Notes under the pieces: generated by a model
What the model was told of the DNA's origin: nothing
Database searches by the model: none
What the model saw: the letters and a program-made list of their open reading frames with translations, nothing else
Translations under genes and position numbers: made by a program
Shown: in pieces, positions 26,988 through 36,749 of the stretch
How the letters are laid out: every line of letters starts with the position of its first letter
Numbering within the stretch: the stretch's first letter is position 1
Assembly: GCA_016713505.1 (NCBI GenBank)
Contig: JADJPA010000002.1
Span: 372,001 to 436,000, forward strand
Length of the DNA: 64,000 nucleotides
Direction: 5' to 3'
Source: Candidatus Competibacteraceae bacterium
Lineage (GTDB): Bacteria > Pseudomonadota > Gammaproteobacteria > Competibacterales > Competibacteraceae

Positions 26988-27025
26988 GCCCGTCGAGCGA
27001 TCCCTCCAGCGAGGGTTGAACCGGT

Positions 27026-29527
27026 ATGGCCGCTCCTCGCCCGTCGCGTTCGTTAACGCGGCAAACCCTCTTTCAGATGGCGATTCGGATTACCGCCATC
27101 GTCACCGTGGCCACTGTCATCAGTTATTTTCACGTCAAGCATAACCTGCAAACCCAGACGTTGGAGCAATTGCAGCGCTACGTGCAAGAGTGGGGCGCGC
27201 GGGAAAGCGCTATTTTTGTATTGGCTCAGGATAATTTGCGGACCTTCGCCCAGGACTACGCCAAGCGCCTTGAAAATTTCGATGGGATTGACCCGCAGAC
27301 GAGGTTTGGGGAACTGTTTGCCGAGCGCGAAGATGGCAGTACTCGCCTGCGGGATTTTTTCTTTGAAAAATCAGATATTACAGGGGTTATCGGCAAGTAC
27401 GTCAATTTCGATGCCGAGCTGCGGCGGCGCTTGGTGATCGGCTATGACCTGCTGGCTCAGTACGGGCCCGCCTGGCGACAGCGTTTTGTCAACCTTTACA
27501 TCACTACCCCCGAGCACGGGATCTTGATCTACTGGCCTGGAAAGCCTTGGGGGTTGAACGCCAATTCCTGGGAGGTCAACGCCAAACTGGCCTTAAACGA
27601 AAATGAAAATGACGAAGTATTAGTGATTGACGATCGGCGCGCCGCGCGGAAAACAACCTGGTCCACGCTTTATTTTGATTACGCCGTCAATGACTGGATG
27701 GTCTCCACGACGGAGCCGGTCAATTTTGACGGCAAATATATGTTGTCCGTGGGGCATGACATGTTATTGCATGAATTGATCGAACGCATGCTCAGCAGCC
27801 GCATTGAAGGGACTTACAATATTCTGCTGCGTGAAGATGGCCTGTTGTTGACTCATCCGCGTTTTATGGATGCCATTCAAGCCCAAAATGGCAACTTGTC
27901 GATTGCAAAAGCGGGCGATGCTAATTTAAAGCGGATCTTTAAGTTAGTGAAAAACCAAGCTGATACCGCTATCATCATCGACAATGATGAAGATGATGAA
28001 TATCTCGCGGTCACTCGGCTGCAAGGGCCGGGTTGGTATTTGGTGACCGTGTTTCCGAAGGCTATTATTATCAGGGGAGCTTTTGTCACCGCGCGCCTTA
28101 TTTTACTCTTGGGCGTTATTGCGCTGTTGGTGGAAATCGTCACCTCGTTTTTTGTGCTGAGAACGCAGTTATCCAAGCCGTTGACCAGTTTGATGGAGGC
28201 GACGAATCGCATTGCCGTCGGGGATTTCAATATTCATCTAGCCAATCACCGCCTGGATGAAATCGGGCGGTTGGCGCGATCCTTGAACACCATGTCGCTT
28301 GAAATAGGCGCTCGGGAAAATGCCCTGAACGAACGCAGCGTGAAGCTGGCTCTGCTCAACGAGCAACTGGAGCAAGAATTGGAAGAGCGCAAGCGGGCGG
28401 AGCGGGAAATCGCGCGGCAGCGGGAAGCGCTGCATCAGAGCGAGAAACTCAACGCGCTCGGCTCCTTGTTGGCGGGGGTTTCGCACGAGCTCAACAACCC
28501 GCTCTCGGTGGTGGTCGGGCGAGCGATCATGCTAGAAGAAGAAACGACCGATCCCGCGCTCAAAACCAAACTCAGCAAGGTTCGCCAAGCCGCCGAGCGC
28601 TGCGCGCGGATCGTCAAAACTTTTTTGTCCATCGCCCGACAACAACCGCCAGAGCGCAGGCCGGTGTCGGTGAACGGGCTGATCGAGGCCGCCGTCGAAT
28701 TGACCGCCTACAGCCTGCGCACCGCGGACATCGGTACGGTTTTGGACCTCGACCCGCTGTTGCCGGAGCTGTCCGCCGACGCCGATCAACTCACTCAGGT
28801 TTTTACCAATCTGATTGTCAACGCCCAGCAGGCGCTGCTGGAGATCGATCCTCCGCGCTACCTGGAAATCACCAGCTCTTTTGCGCGGGACGAACAGCGG
28901 GTAAGGATCGAATTCGCCGACAACGGTCCAGGAGTGCCGGAGGCCATCCGTTCCCGCATCTTCGAGCCGTTCTACACCAGCAAGCCGGTGGGGATGGGCA
29001 CCGGAATCGGCTTATCCTTCAGTTACGGGGTGATCGCTTCGCACGGCGGCCAGATCAGCCTGGAACCGGTTGAGACGGGCGGCGCCCGCTTCGTCATCAG
29101 CCTGCCGCTGGCGGTTTCGGCGGCGTCGGTGGACGACGCTCTGCCCAAACACCTCGGGAGTCAGCCCCGCACCATCCTGATCGTCGACGATGAAGCCGAT
29201 ATCGCCGAAATGCTGAGCGAAATGTTGGTTGCGGCGGGCCATCGGGTCGATACCGCCGCCAGCGGTAACGAGGCGCTGCGGCGGCTGGCGGTTAGAAGCT
29301 ACGACGTGATTCTCAGCGATTTGAAGATGCCCGACCTGGACGGTCCGGGCCTGTATCGGCACTTGCAACACTCCCATCCCCAGTTGCTCGACCGGATTAT
29401 CTTTATTAGCGGCGATACGTTCAGGATGGAGGCAAGTGAGTTTTTGGCGCAAACCGGCCGGCCCTTGCTGGAAAAGCCCTTTATTCCTAGCGAGGTGATC
29501 CGGGCCGTGCAGCAGGTGCTGGGTTGA
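27026..29527 (+). CDS. hybrid sensor histidine kinase with large periplasmic sensor domain
   Basis: 833 residues: an N-terminal helix (about 17-36), a ~300-residue extracytoplasmic sensor of Cache type (about 40-345), a second helix (about 350-372), HAMP, a coiled coil, HisKA with H487 in GVSHELNNPL, an HATPase (DNGPGVP, GTGIGLSFSYG), and a C-terminal receiver with phospho-acceptor D765 in VILSDLKMPD. It follows the binding-protein gene by 38 bases. The likely model is that the binding protein delivers ligand information to this sensor, which phosphorylates the OmpR-type regulator. Confidence 0.92.
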   Translation: MAAPRPSRSLTRQTLFQMAIRITAIVTVATVISYFHVKHNLQTQTLEQLQRYVQEWGARESAIFVLAQDNLRTFAQDYAKRLENFDGIDPQTRFGELFAEREDGSTRLRDFFFEKSDITGVIGKYVNFDAELRRRLVIGYDLLAQYGPAWRQRFVNLYITTPEHGILIYWPGKPWGLNANSWEVNAKLALNENENDEVLVIDDRRAARKTTWSTLYFDYAVNDWMVSTTEPVNFDGKYMLSVGHDMLLHELIERMLSSRIEGTYNILLREDGLLLTHPRFMDAIQAQNGNLSIAKAGDANLKRIFKLVKNQADTAIIIDNDEDDEYLAVTRLQGPGWYLVTVFPKAIIIRGAFVTARLILLLGVIALLVEIVTSFFVLRTQLSKPLTSLMEATNRIAVGDFNIHLANHRLDEIGRLARSLNTMSLEIGARENALNERSVKLALLNEQLEQELEERKRAEREIARQREALHQSEKLNALGSLLAGVSHELNNPLSVVVGRAIMLEEETTDPALKTKLSKVRQAAERCARIVKTFLSIARQQPPERRPVSVNGLIEAAVELTAYSLRTADIGTVLDLDPLLPELSADADQLTQVFTNLIVNAQQALLEIDPPRYLEITSSFARDEQRVRIEFADNGPGVPEAIRSRIFEPFYTSKPVGMGTGIGLSFSYGVIASHGGQISLEPVETGGARFVISLPLAVSAASVDDALPKHLGSQPRTILIVDDEADIAEMLSEMLVAAGHRVDTAASGNEALRRLAVRSYDVILSDLKMPDLDGPGLYRHLQHSHPQLLDRIIFISGDTFRMEASEFLAQTGRPLLEKPFIPSEVIRAVQQVLG

Positions 29528-29594
29528 GCGCCGACCATCGAACTCTGGAGGCGTCGAACTCCTTAAATTTTATCGGTCATTGGCGCATCAGTAA

Positions 29595-29627
29595 GGCAGC
29601 AACACCACACACGGCTGTATTGCTGCC
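29595..29627. terminator. inverted repeat between convergent genes
   Basis: GGCAGCAA and TTGCTGCC are perfect 8-base arms separated by 17 bases, placed between the convergent ends of the kinase gene (29527) and the exported-protein gene (29641). No T-run follows, so terminator function is only suggested by position. Confidence 0.35.
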
Positions 29628-29640
29628 CTTCACCGCTCGC

Positions 29641-30243
29641 TCAGGGCCGCAACTGGGCCAAGGGGCCTTGATCGTCCGGGAAGGAGCCGGTGTTGAGGAC
29701 CTGGATGCCGGCGTTGTGCTCGCCGTTGAAAGGCGTCACGGTGTCGGCGCAACCGGCGGCGCGGGCGTCGGCGGGCGAGTTGAACCAGAGGCCCAGATGA
29801 TAGGTGTGGACCGGGCCGGTGGGGGGGTTGGCGTCGGCGTCGGGAATGGGCGTCTCGTGCACGACCGGGGCCGGCGCGACGTTCGGCGCGACGATGAAGG
29901 TTTCGATGTTGAAGCGGCCGACGAAGCGGGCCTTGCCCTTGCCTTTGGCGTTGGTGGTGAGGTCGCCCTGATACCAGGACAGCCCGAACGGGAGGTTGGG
30001 CACCTGGATGACGAACACGTCGAAGGCGGTATTGGCGGGCAACCCTTCGACCTTGACGCTCATCAGCTCCGCGCTTTCGCCGGCGTCGATGCTCACCTCG
30101 CCCCTGGCGTTCGGCAGGCATTGCCGCACCCCCCCGGAAGGCGTCAGATCGAAGCGGATATCCTCGCTCGCTCGGGCGACGTTGATCGCTGAGCTGGCGG
30201 CGAGTGCGGCCACTGCCGCGCCGGTTGTGAAGATGGATTTCAT
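29641..30243 (-). CDS. hypothetical exported protein
   Basis: 200 residues. Residues 1-25 are a typical Sec signal peptide (Lys, then a small-residue hydrophobic core, ARA-S cleavage). The mature part looks beta-rich: SVKVEGLPANTAFDVFVIQVPN resembles a fibronectin- or CHRD-like strand pattern, and two cysteines (QCLP, GCADT) could form a disulphide. It is probably periplasmic or secreted. No family is recognised with confidence. AGGAA lies about 10 bases before the ATG. It stands alone, convergent with the kinase and divergent from the dioxygenase gene. Confidence 0.7.
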   Translation of the reverse strand: MKSIFTTGAAVAALAASSAINVARASEDIRFDLTPSGGVRQCLPNARGEVSIDAGESAELMSVKVEGLPANTAFDVFVIQVPNLPFGLSWYQGDLTTNAKGKGKARFVGRFNIETFIVAPNVAPAPVVHETPIPDADANPPTGPVHTYHLGLWFNSPADARAAGCADTVTPFNGEHNAGIQVLNTGSFPDDQGPLAQLRP

Positions 30244-30637
30244 CGTAGGTTCGTTCCTGGTTGAAAGTGGTTACAGCAAAGCCCAAACGCGGCTTTTGAT
30301 GCGGGCTGGCTGCCGCCATCAAAAAAAGTGGCGGGTGATCCTGCGAGAACTAAATTAGCGATGCCGGATTTCCGACCGATTTCAGCAACTGGCGTTTTCG
30401 TTTCATTTGTTTCGGCTAGCTCCGGCTTAAAGCGTTTCCAGCACGGGCGGGAGCGCAAAAAACTGCTGGGGCGAACAAGGAGTGACGAGCGAGAACGGCA
30501 GGATGATTTTTAAAGCTGTTTCACTTGGGCCGCCGAACGGCTGAGGAGGTCTTGCGGCGGGCGCAACCTCAAGGGCCGGAGCCGCATCTAAGTAACCAAC
30601 TGTGATTGACTATCGATCTCGACGGAGGAGGCTTTCC
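30244..30637. other. intergenic region between divergent genes, no gene seen
   Basis: 394 bases separate the exported-protein start from the dioxygenase start. Short open frames are present but lack ribosome sites or recognisable sequence. The promoters of both divergent genes should lie here; I cannot assign the boxes. The strong GGAGGAGG site of the dioxygenase is at 30624-30631. Confidence 0.5.
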
Positions 30638-31276
30638 ATGAATCCCGATCCAGGGCGGCGCCGGTTGTTATGGACTGTTGGAGCTTGGCTGTTGGCGGAT
30701 GGCGCGCGGGCGGCCGCGCGCTTGGAGCCCACGCCGGCTCAAACCGCCGGCCCGTTCTATCCGACCGAACCGCCGCTCGATGACGACAACGATCTGACTC
30801 GCGTGCGCGGCGCGAGCGGCATCGCTCAAGGGCGCAGCACCGATTTGAACGGGCGATTGCTCGACCGTAACGGCAAGCCTATCGAGCGGACGCGCATCGA
30901 GATCTGGCAATGCGACGCCAACGGGCGCTATCACCATCCCTCGGATCGCGCCGGCGGACGCGATGCCAATTTTCAGGGCTTCGGGCATACGGTCACCGAC
31001 GCCGAAGGCCGTTATCGCTTTCGCACCATCCGGCCGGTGCCGTATCCAGGCCGCACCCCGCATATTCACTTTGCGGTGTTTCCCGAAGGCGAGCGGCCTT
31101 TCGTCACCCAACTCTACGTGCGGGGCGAGCCGCTGAACGCCCGTGATGGGCTGTTCAACGACATTCCAGCAGACCGGCGTGAGTTGGTGCTGGCGAATTT
31201 CACGCCGGCGCAGGGGGCGGGCGCCGAATTGATGGCGACCTTCAACGTGATTCTGGACCTGACCCCACACGGCTGA
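30638..31276 (+). CDS. exported intradiol ring-cleavage dioxygenase-like protein
   Basis: 212 residues related to the protocatechuate 3,4-dioxygenase and catechol dioxygenase family. All four non-haem Fe(III) ligands can be placed: Y98 in GRYHH, Y136 in PVPYPGRT, and H142 and H144 in PHIHF. The N-terminus has RRR followed by LLWTVGAWLLADGARA, a Tat-like leader, so this is probably the periplasmic type whose aromatic substrate is often unknown. The ATG at 30638 has a GGAGGAGG site; the longer frame from 30602 is not used. It is monocistronic as far as seen. Confidence 0.88.
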   Translation: MNPDPGRRRLLWTVGAWLLADGARAAARLEPTPAQTAGPFYPTEPPLDDDNDLTRVRGASGIAQGRSTDLNGRLLDRNGKPIERTRIEIWQCDANGRYHHPSDRAGGRDANFQGFGHTVTDAEGRYRFRTIRPVPYPGRTPHIHFAVFPEGERPFVTQLYVRGEPLNARDGLFNDIPADRRELVLANFTPAQGAGAELMATFNVILDLTPHG

Positions 31277-31395
31277 AGGGGAGGGGCGGTAGCGGTGGTG
31301 AACAGTAAGAATTGCGGTCAGTAGCCGCGAATCCGCCGGCGGAAAAGCCTGGAAAGGTGTGCGGGGTCGTTACCCACGCGAACGCCCGCAATCGA

Positions 31396-32089
31396 TCACG
31401 GGGCCGGCTTTTTTGCGATCACGACTTCAAGGTATTCGCCCGGTACCACCAAGGAGTGGGGTCCGCCGATATTAAATCCTTCGAGCAGGGCCGTCAGGTC
31501 GGCGGTCAAATCAGCTTGACGAGCCGCCTCAAGCGCGGCAAAGACTTTGTGCGTCGGCCCGTAGTAATGACGGAACACCTCGATCCAATGAGCGGCCGAG
31601 CGGTAGCGGAAGTTGAAATGTCGCCGCGCGCAGTGAATGGCGCTGGCCGCCTCGCCGAACAGTTGATCGAGGTGCGTTTCGGAGCCCCACAGCGCCGGAG
31701 ATTTTAGACCCGCCGGTGGCGCAATATAGCGGGCGATCATCCGAAAGAGCTGACCGATGAACCCTTCAGGCGTCCGATTCGCCAACCCGATGCGGCCGCC
31801 GCCGCGCACCACGCGCAACAGCTCGCGCCGTCTTGGCCTGATCGGGCGCGAACATCGCGCCGAAGGTGGAGAGCGCCACGTCGAAGGAACCGGCGTCGAA
31901 GGGGAGGTTTTTTCGGCATCCGCCGTTGGATCGAACCTCCAAACTTTCGGCTTTGGCGCGCGCCGCGCCTTTTTCGAGCAGTTGCGGCACGTAGTCGGTC
32001 GAAGTGACCTGCGCGAAGCGACGGGCGGCGGCCAGCGTGGCGTTGCCGTTGCCCGCCGCCACGTCCAGCACCCACCCTCGAATCGTGAG
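31396..32089 (-). pseudogene. decayed class I SAM-dependent methyltransferase
   Basis: The minus strand carries recognisable methyltransferase pieces in different frames. VLDVAAGNGN with STDYVPQLLEKG is the SAM-binding start; LPFDAGSFDVALSTFGAMF and DQAKTA follow. Then RVVRGGGRIGLANRTPEGFIGQLF runs to the end (GEYLEVVIAKKPAP). Continuity needs a shift after SLEV, a return near a run of six A, and a third shift after DQAKTA. The first ~50 residues are absent, since an in-frame stop lies just upstream at 32090-32092. Multiple lesions argue for a true pseudogene rather than one sequencing error. Confidence 0.8.
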
Positions 32090-32257
32090 TCACGGGCGCG
32101 GCATCGATTTTTAACGCAATAGTGTATTCTTAAAAGGCAAAATATTGATTAATCGTCTACCAGGACGGTCTTCAGAACGAGAATCTAGTTCCTGATGATG
32201 ATACAAAACCCCTATTTTTTCCTGGTGTGGCTCGCAACAACGAGTGAGGAGAGCAGG

Positions 32258-34033
32258 ATGAAACCTTTCCGCTTTACGGTGATCGCAGCGCTGCTCGGCG
32301 CGACGGCTTTGATCCCGACCCTGGGTGGCGCACAACAACTGTCCCCAGCGGTGCGCACGCAGCGCGAGATGATCGTCACCGCCAACCCGCGGGCCACTGA
32401 AGCCGGCGCCTTCATGCTCAGAATCGGCGGAACCGCGACGGATGCGATGATTGCGGCGCAAGTGGTGCTGGGTCTGGTCGAACCGCAGGCGAGCGGCCTC
32501 GGCGGGGGGGCGTTCGTGGTTTACTACGACGCCAGATCTCGGACGGTCACCAGCTTCGACGGCCGGGAAAAGGCCCCGGCCGCCGCGACCGAGCATCGCT
32601 TCCTGACCGAGGATGGTAACCCCCTCGATTTCGTGGCGGCTTGGCAAAGCGGCCTGGCGGTCGGTGTTCCGGGCGTGCCGCGCTTGCTCGAAGTGATGCA
32701 CCGACGTTACGGGCGGTTGCCGTGGTGGTCGTTGTTTGGACCCGCCATCTTCATGGCCCAAGGAGGCTTCCCACTGACCGAGAACACCAGCGACCAAGTC
32801 GGCGGACTGCTGGCTCTCAATCCGTCTTGCGCGGACGGAGAACGGTTGTTCTTCCGCGACCGGACCGCCTTCGAGTATTTCGCGAACGCGGCGGATTGCA
32901 CCGCCAAACCGGCCGGAACCTGGACGCGCAACCCGGATTACGCCAATACGCTGAGACTGATCGCCTTTTGGGGCGCGGCGGGTTTCTACAGCGGCTCCGT
33001 GGCGGCCGATCTCGTGGCGGCCGTGCGGGGCGATTTGGCGCTTCCGGGCGATATGACTCTCAGCGACTTGAGCGCCTATCAAGTCATCGAGCGAAAACCG
33101 GTGTGCGCCGACTATCGTGGCCACACGGTATGCAGCATGGGACCACCGTCTTCGGGGGGACTGGGGGTCGGCCAGATGCTAGGCATCCTCGAACACTTCG
33201 ATCTCGGTTCGAATCCGCTGGATAGCGAGGCGGTCCACCTTTTTGCCCAGGCCGGCCGGCTGGCGTTCGCGGATCGCAACCAGTATGTGGCGGACTCCGA
33301 TTTCGTGCCGGTTCCCGTCCGGGGGATGCTGGATAAAACCTATCTGGCCGGACGGGCCGCGCTGATCGGCGACCGCGATCTGGGTACGGTAAGCCCCGGC
33401 GTGCCACCGGGCGCTGTCGAGCCGGCGGCGCCCGACCGCACGACCAATACCACCGGGACCAGTCACATCTCCGTCGTCGACCGTTACGGCAACGCGCTGG
33501 CCATGACCACCTCGATCGAGAGCTCTTTCGGCAACGGCGTCATGGTTCCCGGCCGGGGGTTTCTGCTCAACAACCAGCTCACCGATTTTTCCTTCGCGCC
33601 GCGCGGTGATGACGGTGCGCCGATCGTCAATCGCGTGGAAGCCAACAAGCGGCCGCGCAGTTCCATGGCCCCGACGCTGGTGTTCGACGCGCGCGGCCGC
33701 TTGGAGTGGCTGACCGGTTCGCCGGGAGGGTCGCGCATCATCGGCTACGTGGCGCAGTCGCTCGTCAACGTCATCGACTTCGGGCTCGATCCGCAGGAGG
33801 CGATCGATGTCCCGCACTACATGAACCGCAACGGCCGAACCGAGCTGGAGCGGCCGATTCCAGGCGTGACCTTGGGCTACGACGCCGAAGCGCTGGCACA
33901 AGCTCTCGCCGCGCGTGGGCACGGGGTGGACTTCGTTGAACAGGTTAGCGGTTTGGGCGTCATTCAGGCGATCGAGAGGGGCTTCCTGGGCGGCGCTGAC
34001 CGGCGCCGTGATGGCGCGGTCGGCGGACAGTGA
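32258..34033 (+). CDS. ggt: gamma-glutamyltransferase
   Basis: 591 residues. It cleaves gamma-glutamyl bonds, for example in glutathione, in the periplasm. The signal peptide is MKPFRFTVIAALLGATALI followed by GGA. The autoprocessing nucleophile is T401 in TGTSHISVVD, which starts the small subunit after maturation. The oxyanion and substrate loops SSMAPTLVF and GSPGGSRIIG are present. The ATG at 32258 has GAGGAG upstream; the open frame back to 32195 is unlikely. The upstream neighbour is a pseudogene, so it is probably transcribed alone. Confidence 0.93.
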   Translation: MKPFRFTVIAALLGATALIPTLGGAQQLSPAVRTQREMIVTANPRATEAGAFMLRIGGTATDAMIAAQVVLGLVEPQASGLGGGAFVVYYDARSRTVTSFDGREKAPAAATEHRFLTEDGNPLDFVAAWQSGLAVGVPGVPRLLEVMHRRYGRLPWWSLFGPAIFMAQGGFPLTENTSDQVGGLLALNPSCADGERLFFRDRTAFEYFANAADCTAKPAGTWTRNPDYANTLRLIAFWGAAGFYSGSVAADLVAAVRGDLALPGDMTLSDLSAYQVIERKPVCADYRGHTVCSMGPPSSGGLGVGQMLGILEHFDLGSNPLDSEAVHLFAQAGRLAFADRNQYVADSDFVPVPVRGMLDKTYLAGRAALIGDRDLGTVSPGVPPGAVEPAAPDRTTNTTGTSHISVVDRYGNALAMTTSIESSFGNGVMVPGRGFLLNNQLTDFSFAPRGDDGAPIVNRVEANKRPRSSMAPTLVFDARGRLEWLTGSPGGSRIIGYVAQSLVNVIDFGLDPQEAIDVPHYMNRNGRTELERPIPGVTLGYDAEALAQALAARGHGVDFVEQVSGLGVIQAIERGFLGGADRRRDGAVGGQ

Positions 34034-34085
34034 GGCGCGCGCATGGGTCGGTTCGGGCGCTTCAGCGGCGCCCGCAAACCGTCAG

Positions 34086-34126
34086 CGAGCTCGCTCCTAA
34101 AGGCGGGATGCTTGGGAGCGGGCTCG
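34086..34126. terminator. 12-bp stem-loop between convergent genes
   Basis: CGAGCTCGCTCC pairs with GGAGCGGGCTCG over a 17-base loop, with one G-U type pair. It lies between the convergent ends of ggt (34033) and the DUF4921 gene (34138), where a bidirectional terminator is expected. The GCTCGC core recalls other palindromes in the window. Confidence 0.5.
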
Positions 34127-34137
34127 ACATTTTAGCG

Positions 34138-35526
34138 TTAGCCGTCCTGCGGGCCGACCGACAGCGGCGGAAATTCGGGATGCGCCGATTCCTGCTGTCT
34201 GACGGCGGGGTTATAGCGCAGACAGTTCGGCAAACCGGGGCTTTCGGTACCGATTTTGATGGCCGCGATGCGGCCCTCGTTGCGTAATTGCAGCAGCCGC
34301 GAGATCACCCGGTTGCGGATGGTTTCGGGATCGATGGTGTTGACATAGATCTTGGTGCCGCCTTCGAAACCGGCCGGCGTCGAGACCCGCCATTTGATCA
34401 GCACCCGCCACGGCATGGGGACATCCACATCGGGCGGTTTGTAGTACCACTCCTCGTTGCAAGGCACGTCCGCGCCGGTGGCGGCGTGGCAAGCCTGCAC
34501 CAGATCGGACATGCCGCGCAGTTCGCTGGCGGAATGATTCCACGGCTGGCTGCGCTCGCTCTTGGAATAGATTTCCAGCGTGGGAAAGCGGTGGCCGAAG
34601 CCGGCATAGGCGATGGCATGGTCGTTTTCGGCGACCACCAGGTTGCGGTAGATGGCGAAGTTGACGCCGGCTTCGTTATAGAGGTTGGGGTTGGCTCGCA
34701 CCCGCTCCAGTTCCAGCCCGTTTTGCGCGCCGCGTTCGTCGATGGCCACCAGCTGCTTGTGGAGGTGATCGAAGGACGCTCCGGCCGGTTTCAACCAGTT
34801 CTGGAATACCGCCACGTAGCGGACGTAGCGGTTGTTGGCGTAGATGTCGCGCAGGGCGTCGATGGTGAAGTGCAGGTACTGATAATGCTCCTCGGGAGTC
34901 AAGGCTCCGGAGGAGGCCAGTTGGTGGTCATGAGTGGCGCCATCGACGAAATGGCGGCGGGCGACGATCAACTCGTGACCGCCGCCGAAGAAGGCGTTGG
35001 CGAACTGCAAGCGCTCGTCCAGGGACATCCGCTCCCAGGCGGATTCATCGATGCCGACCGCCTTCAGCCGTTGCTCCGACATCCGCAGTACGTGCTGGCG
35101 GCCAGCCACCGACGCCAGATAGGTCAGCTTGTGCGATTCGAGGGCGTCCGGGAGGCGGTAGTCGAAATTTTTCTGCCAGTAATTGAAGGAGATGATTTCG
35201 AACAAGTTGGGGACGCGGCGGAATTCGGCCACCGTATCGAACAAAGCGTCGACCTGGAGATGGCGCAGCAAGGTGTACTGATCGCCGGCCTTAATCAGGC
35301 GCGCCTTTTCAGGCGGGGTTTCCAGATAGAGCCGAGGACAGAACGAGCAATAGGCGTCGGTCTTGGTCGGATCGATCGGAGCGGGATTTGCGTTCAGCAC
35401 GCCGAGCGGGCGATTGCCCCGACCGGGTACGGTCCACACTTCGGTTCCGGTGAGCGGATTGACTTGTTTGATGGTCCCATCGGCCATCCGCATCAGATAA
35501 CTGGATTCGGGAATCTGGTCCAGCAT
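34138..35526 (-). CDS. DUF4921 family, GalT/HIT-like protein
   Basis: 462 residues. C60 and C63 (YCSFC) and FDHLHKQL with H254 and H256 mirror the zinc cysteines and HxHxQ active site of galactose-1-phosphate uridylyltransferase and the HIT superfamily. It may therefore be a nucleotidyltransferase or hydrolase acting on a nucleoside-diphosphate or phosphosugar compound. The N-terminal DGTIKQVNPLTGTEVW and C-terminal half agree with my recollection of DUF4921. The substrate is unknown. The ATG at 35526 has a weak GAAG site. Confidence 0.7.
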   Translation of the reverse strand: MLDQIPESSYLMRMADGTIKQVNPLTGTEVWTVPGRGNRPLGVLNANPAPIDPTKTDAYCSFCPRLYLETPPEKARLIKAGDQYTLLRHLQVDALFDTVAEFRRVPNLFEIISFNYWQKNFDYRLPDALESHKLTYLASVAGRQHVLRMSEQRLKAVGIDESAWERMSLDERLQFANAFFGGGHELIVARRHFVDGATHDHQLASSGALTPEEHYQYLHFTIDALRDIYANNRYVRYVAVFQNWLKPAGASFDHLHKQLVAIDERGAQNGLELERVRANPNLYNEAGVNFAIYRNLVVAENDHAIAYAGFGHRFPTLEIYSKSERSQPWNHSASELRGMSDLVQACHAATGADVPCNEEWYYKPPDVDVPMPWRVLIKWRVSTPAGFEGGTKIYVNTIDPETIRNRVISRLLQLRNEGRIAAIKIGTESPGLPNCLRYNPAVRQQESAHPEFPPLSVGPQDG

Positions 35527-35630
35527 GTCAAGCTTCGCCTCGTCGTGTTCGATACGTAGTACATCAGGGAAAAAGCAGTACGCCTCCCGAATATTTTAGC
35601 AGTTTCGTGGGAAATAGATTTTGAGCGTGG

Positions 35631-36065
35631 CTACTGCTTCAGAGCCAAGACCAGCGCGCCGCCGGCGATCATCGCGATCCCGAGCCATTCCTGAACGCTG
35701 GGGCGTTCGCCGAGAAAGGCAAACGCGAAAACCGCGACCAGCACCAGGCTGAACTTGTCGACCGGCGCGACCTTCGAGGCTTCACCGATCTGAAGGGCGC
35801 GAAAATAACAGACCCAGGAAGCTCCGGTAGCCAGGCCGGAAAGGGTGAGAAACAGCCAGGTTTTAGCGGACAACGCGAGCGGGTTGGTCCACTTGCCGGC
35901 CAACCAGACAAAGGCGGCCAGGACAAGGATGATGATGGCGGTTCGAATGAGGGTGGCCAGATCCGAATCGACGCCTTGAATGCCGATTTTGGCGAAAATG
36001 GCGGTCAAGGCGGCAAACATCGCCGAGAGCAACGCCCAGTACAACCAGCCTGTTGCAGGGATCAT
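35631..36065 (-). CDS. EamA-domain membrane protein (half-size DMT transporter)
   Basis: 144 residues containing a single EamA unit of about five transmembrane helices, starting WLYWALLSAMFAALTAIFAKIGI. It includes the typical FLTLSGLATGASWVCYFRAL and VAPVDKFSLVLVAVFAFAFLGE blocks. Single-unit members presumably dimerise. The drug/metabolite transporter superfamily exports small metabolites, but the substrate is unknown. The start is uncertain: ATG at 36065 or an in-frame GTG at 36098, neither with a clear ribosome site. Confidence 0.85.
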   Translation of the reverse strand: MIPATGWLYWALLSAMFAALTAIFAKIGIQGVDSDLATLIRTAIIILVLAAFVWLAGKWTNPLALSAKTWLFLTLSGLATGASWVCYFRALQIGEASKVAPVDKFSLVLVAVFAFAFLGERPSVQEWLGIAMIAGGALVLALKQ

Positions 36066-36173
36066 GGCCGGATTGTAGCTGGAAAAGCCCAGGTTCACCC
36101 GACGAAAGAACGACCAGCGTTTCGGCTGGGCCAGCCCGCGAGCTGTAATTGCGTCGTTCGAAGCCCTACCGGA

Positions 36174-36518
36174 TTAGCGCGACGGCGGCGCTGAGAAACG
36201 CCGCCATACCCGCAAACCTCGAATCAGCAGCCTGCGCAATCTGAGGTCAGCCCAATCCATGAACCGCGCGGCGGCAAGGGACTCCTGGGCGACCAGCATA
36301 GCCCCGATGATGAGGACGACGATGCCCGGTCCGGGAGCGACCAACATGACAACCCCCAAACCCATGATGAGGATGCCGGCCCCGATGGCGAGAATCTTCT
36401 GGTGAAAGGCGCTCGGTTGGTGTTGCTGCCGTTGTTTGAAATGCGCCCTGAAGCGCTGGCCCGGCGGGACGGCGGCGAAGCGCTGCCAGCGCTGTTTGAG
36501 ACCGAGGGTATCCGACAT
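36174..36518 (-). CDS. PGPGW-motif small membrane protein
   Basis: 114 residues with two closely spaced hydrophobic helices (about 41-62 and 64-80) around LVAPGPGIVVLIIGAML, the motif of the putative transmembrane PGPGW family (TIGR02611-like). The final Trp of the motif is replaced by Ile here. Basic cytoplasmic tails flank the hairpin. The function of the family is unknown. GGAG precedes the ATG. Confidence 0.7.
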   Translation of the reverse strand: MSDTLGLKQRWQRFAAVPPGQRFRAHFKQRQQHQPSAFHQKILAIGAGILIMGLGVVMLVAPGPGIVVLIIGAMLVAQESLAAARFMDWADLRLRRLLIRGLRVWRRFSAPPSR

Positions 36519-36749
36519 AGGCGAAGCTCCGCGAGATAAGCTGGAAGGCTATTGCGACCTTCAGACTGGAAGAACGTTCGATCGACAGGCAGGCTGGCGT
36601 TGTTTGGGACTTCGACTGCAACAGGGTCTCGAACGGATCAAGTCAGATGAGTCAGTGAGATTTGTCCAATGACTTAACAATATTAGGGTTGCTTGGTATA
36701 AGGTCTGCTGTCGGACTTCATCACTAGCAGCAACAAGGAGACTTTAAAA

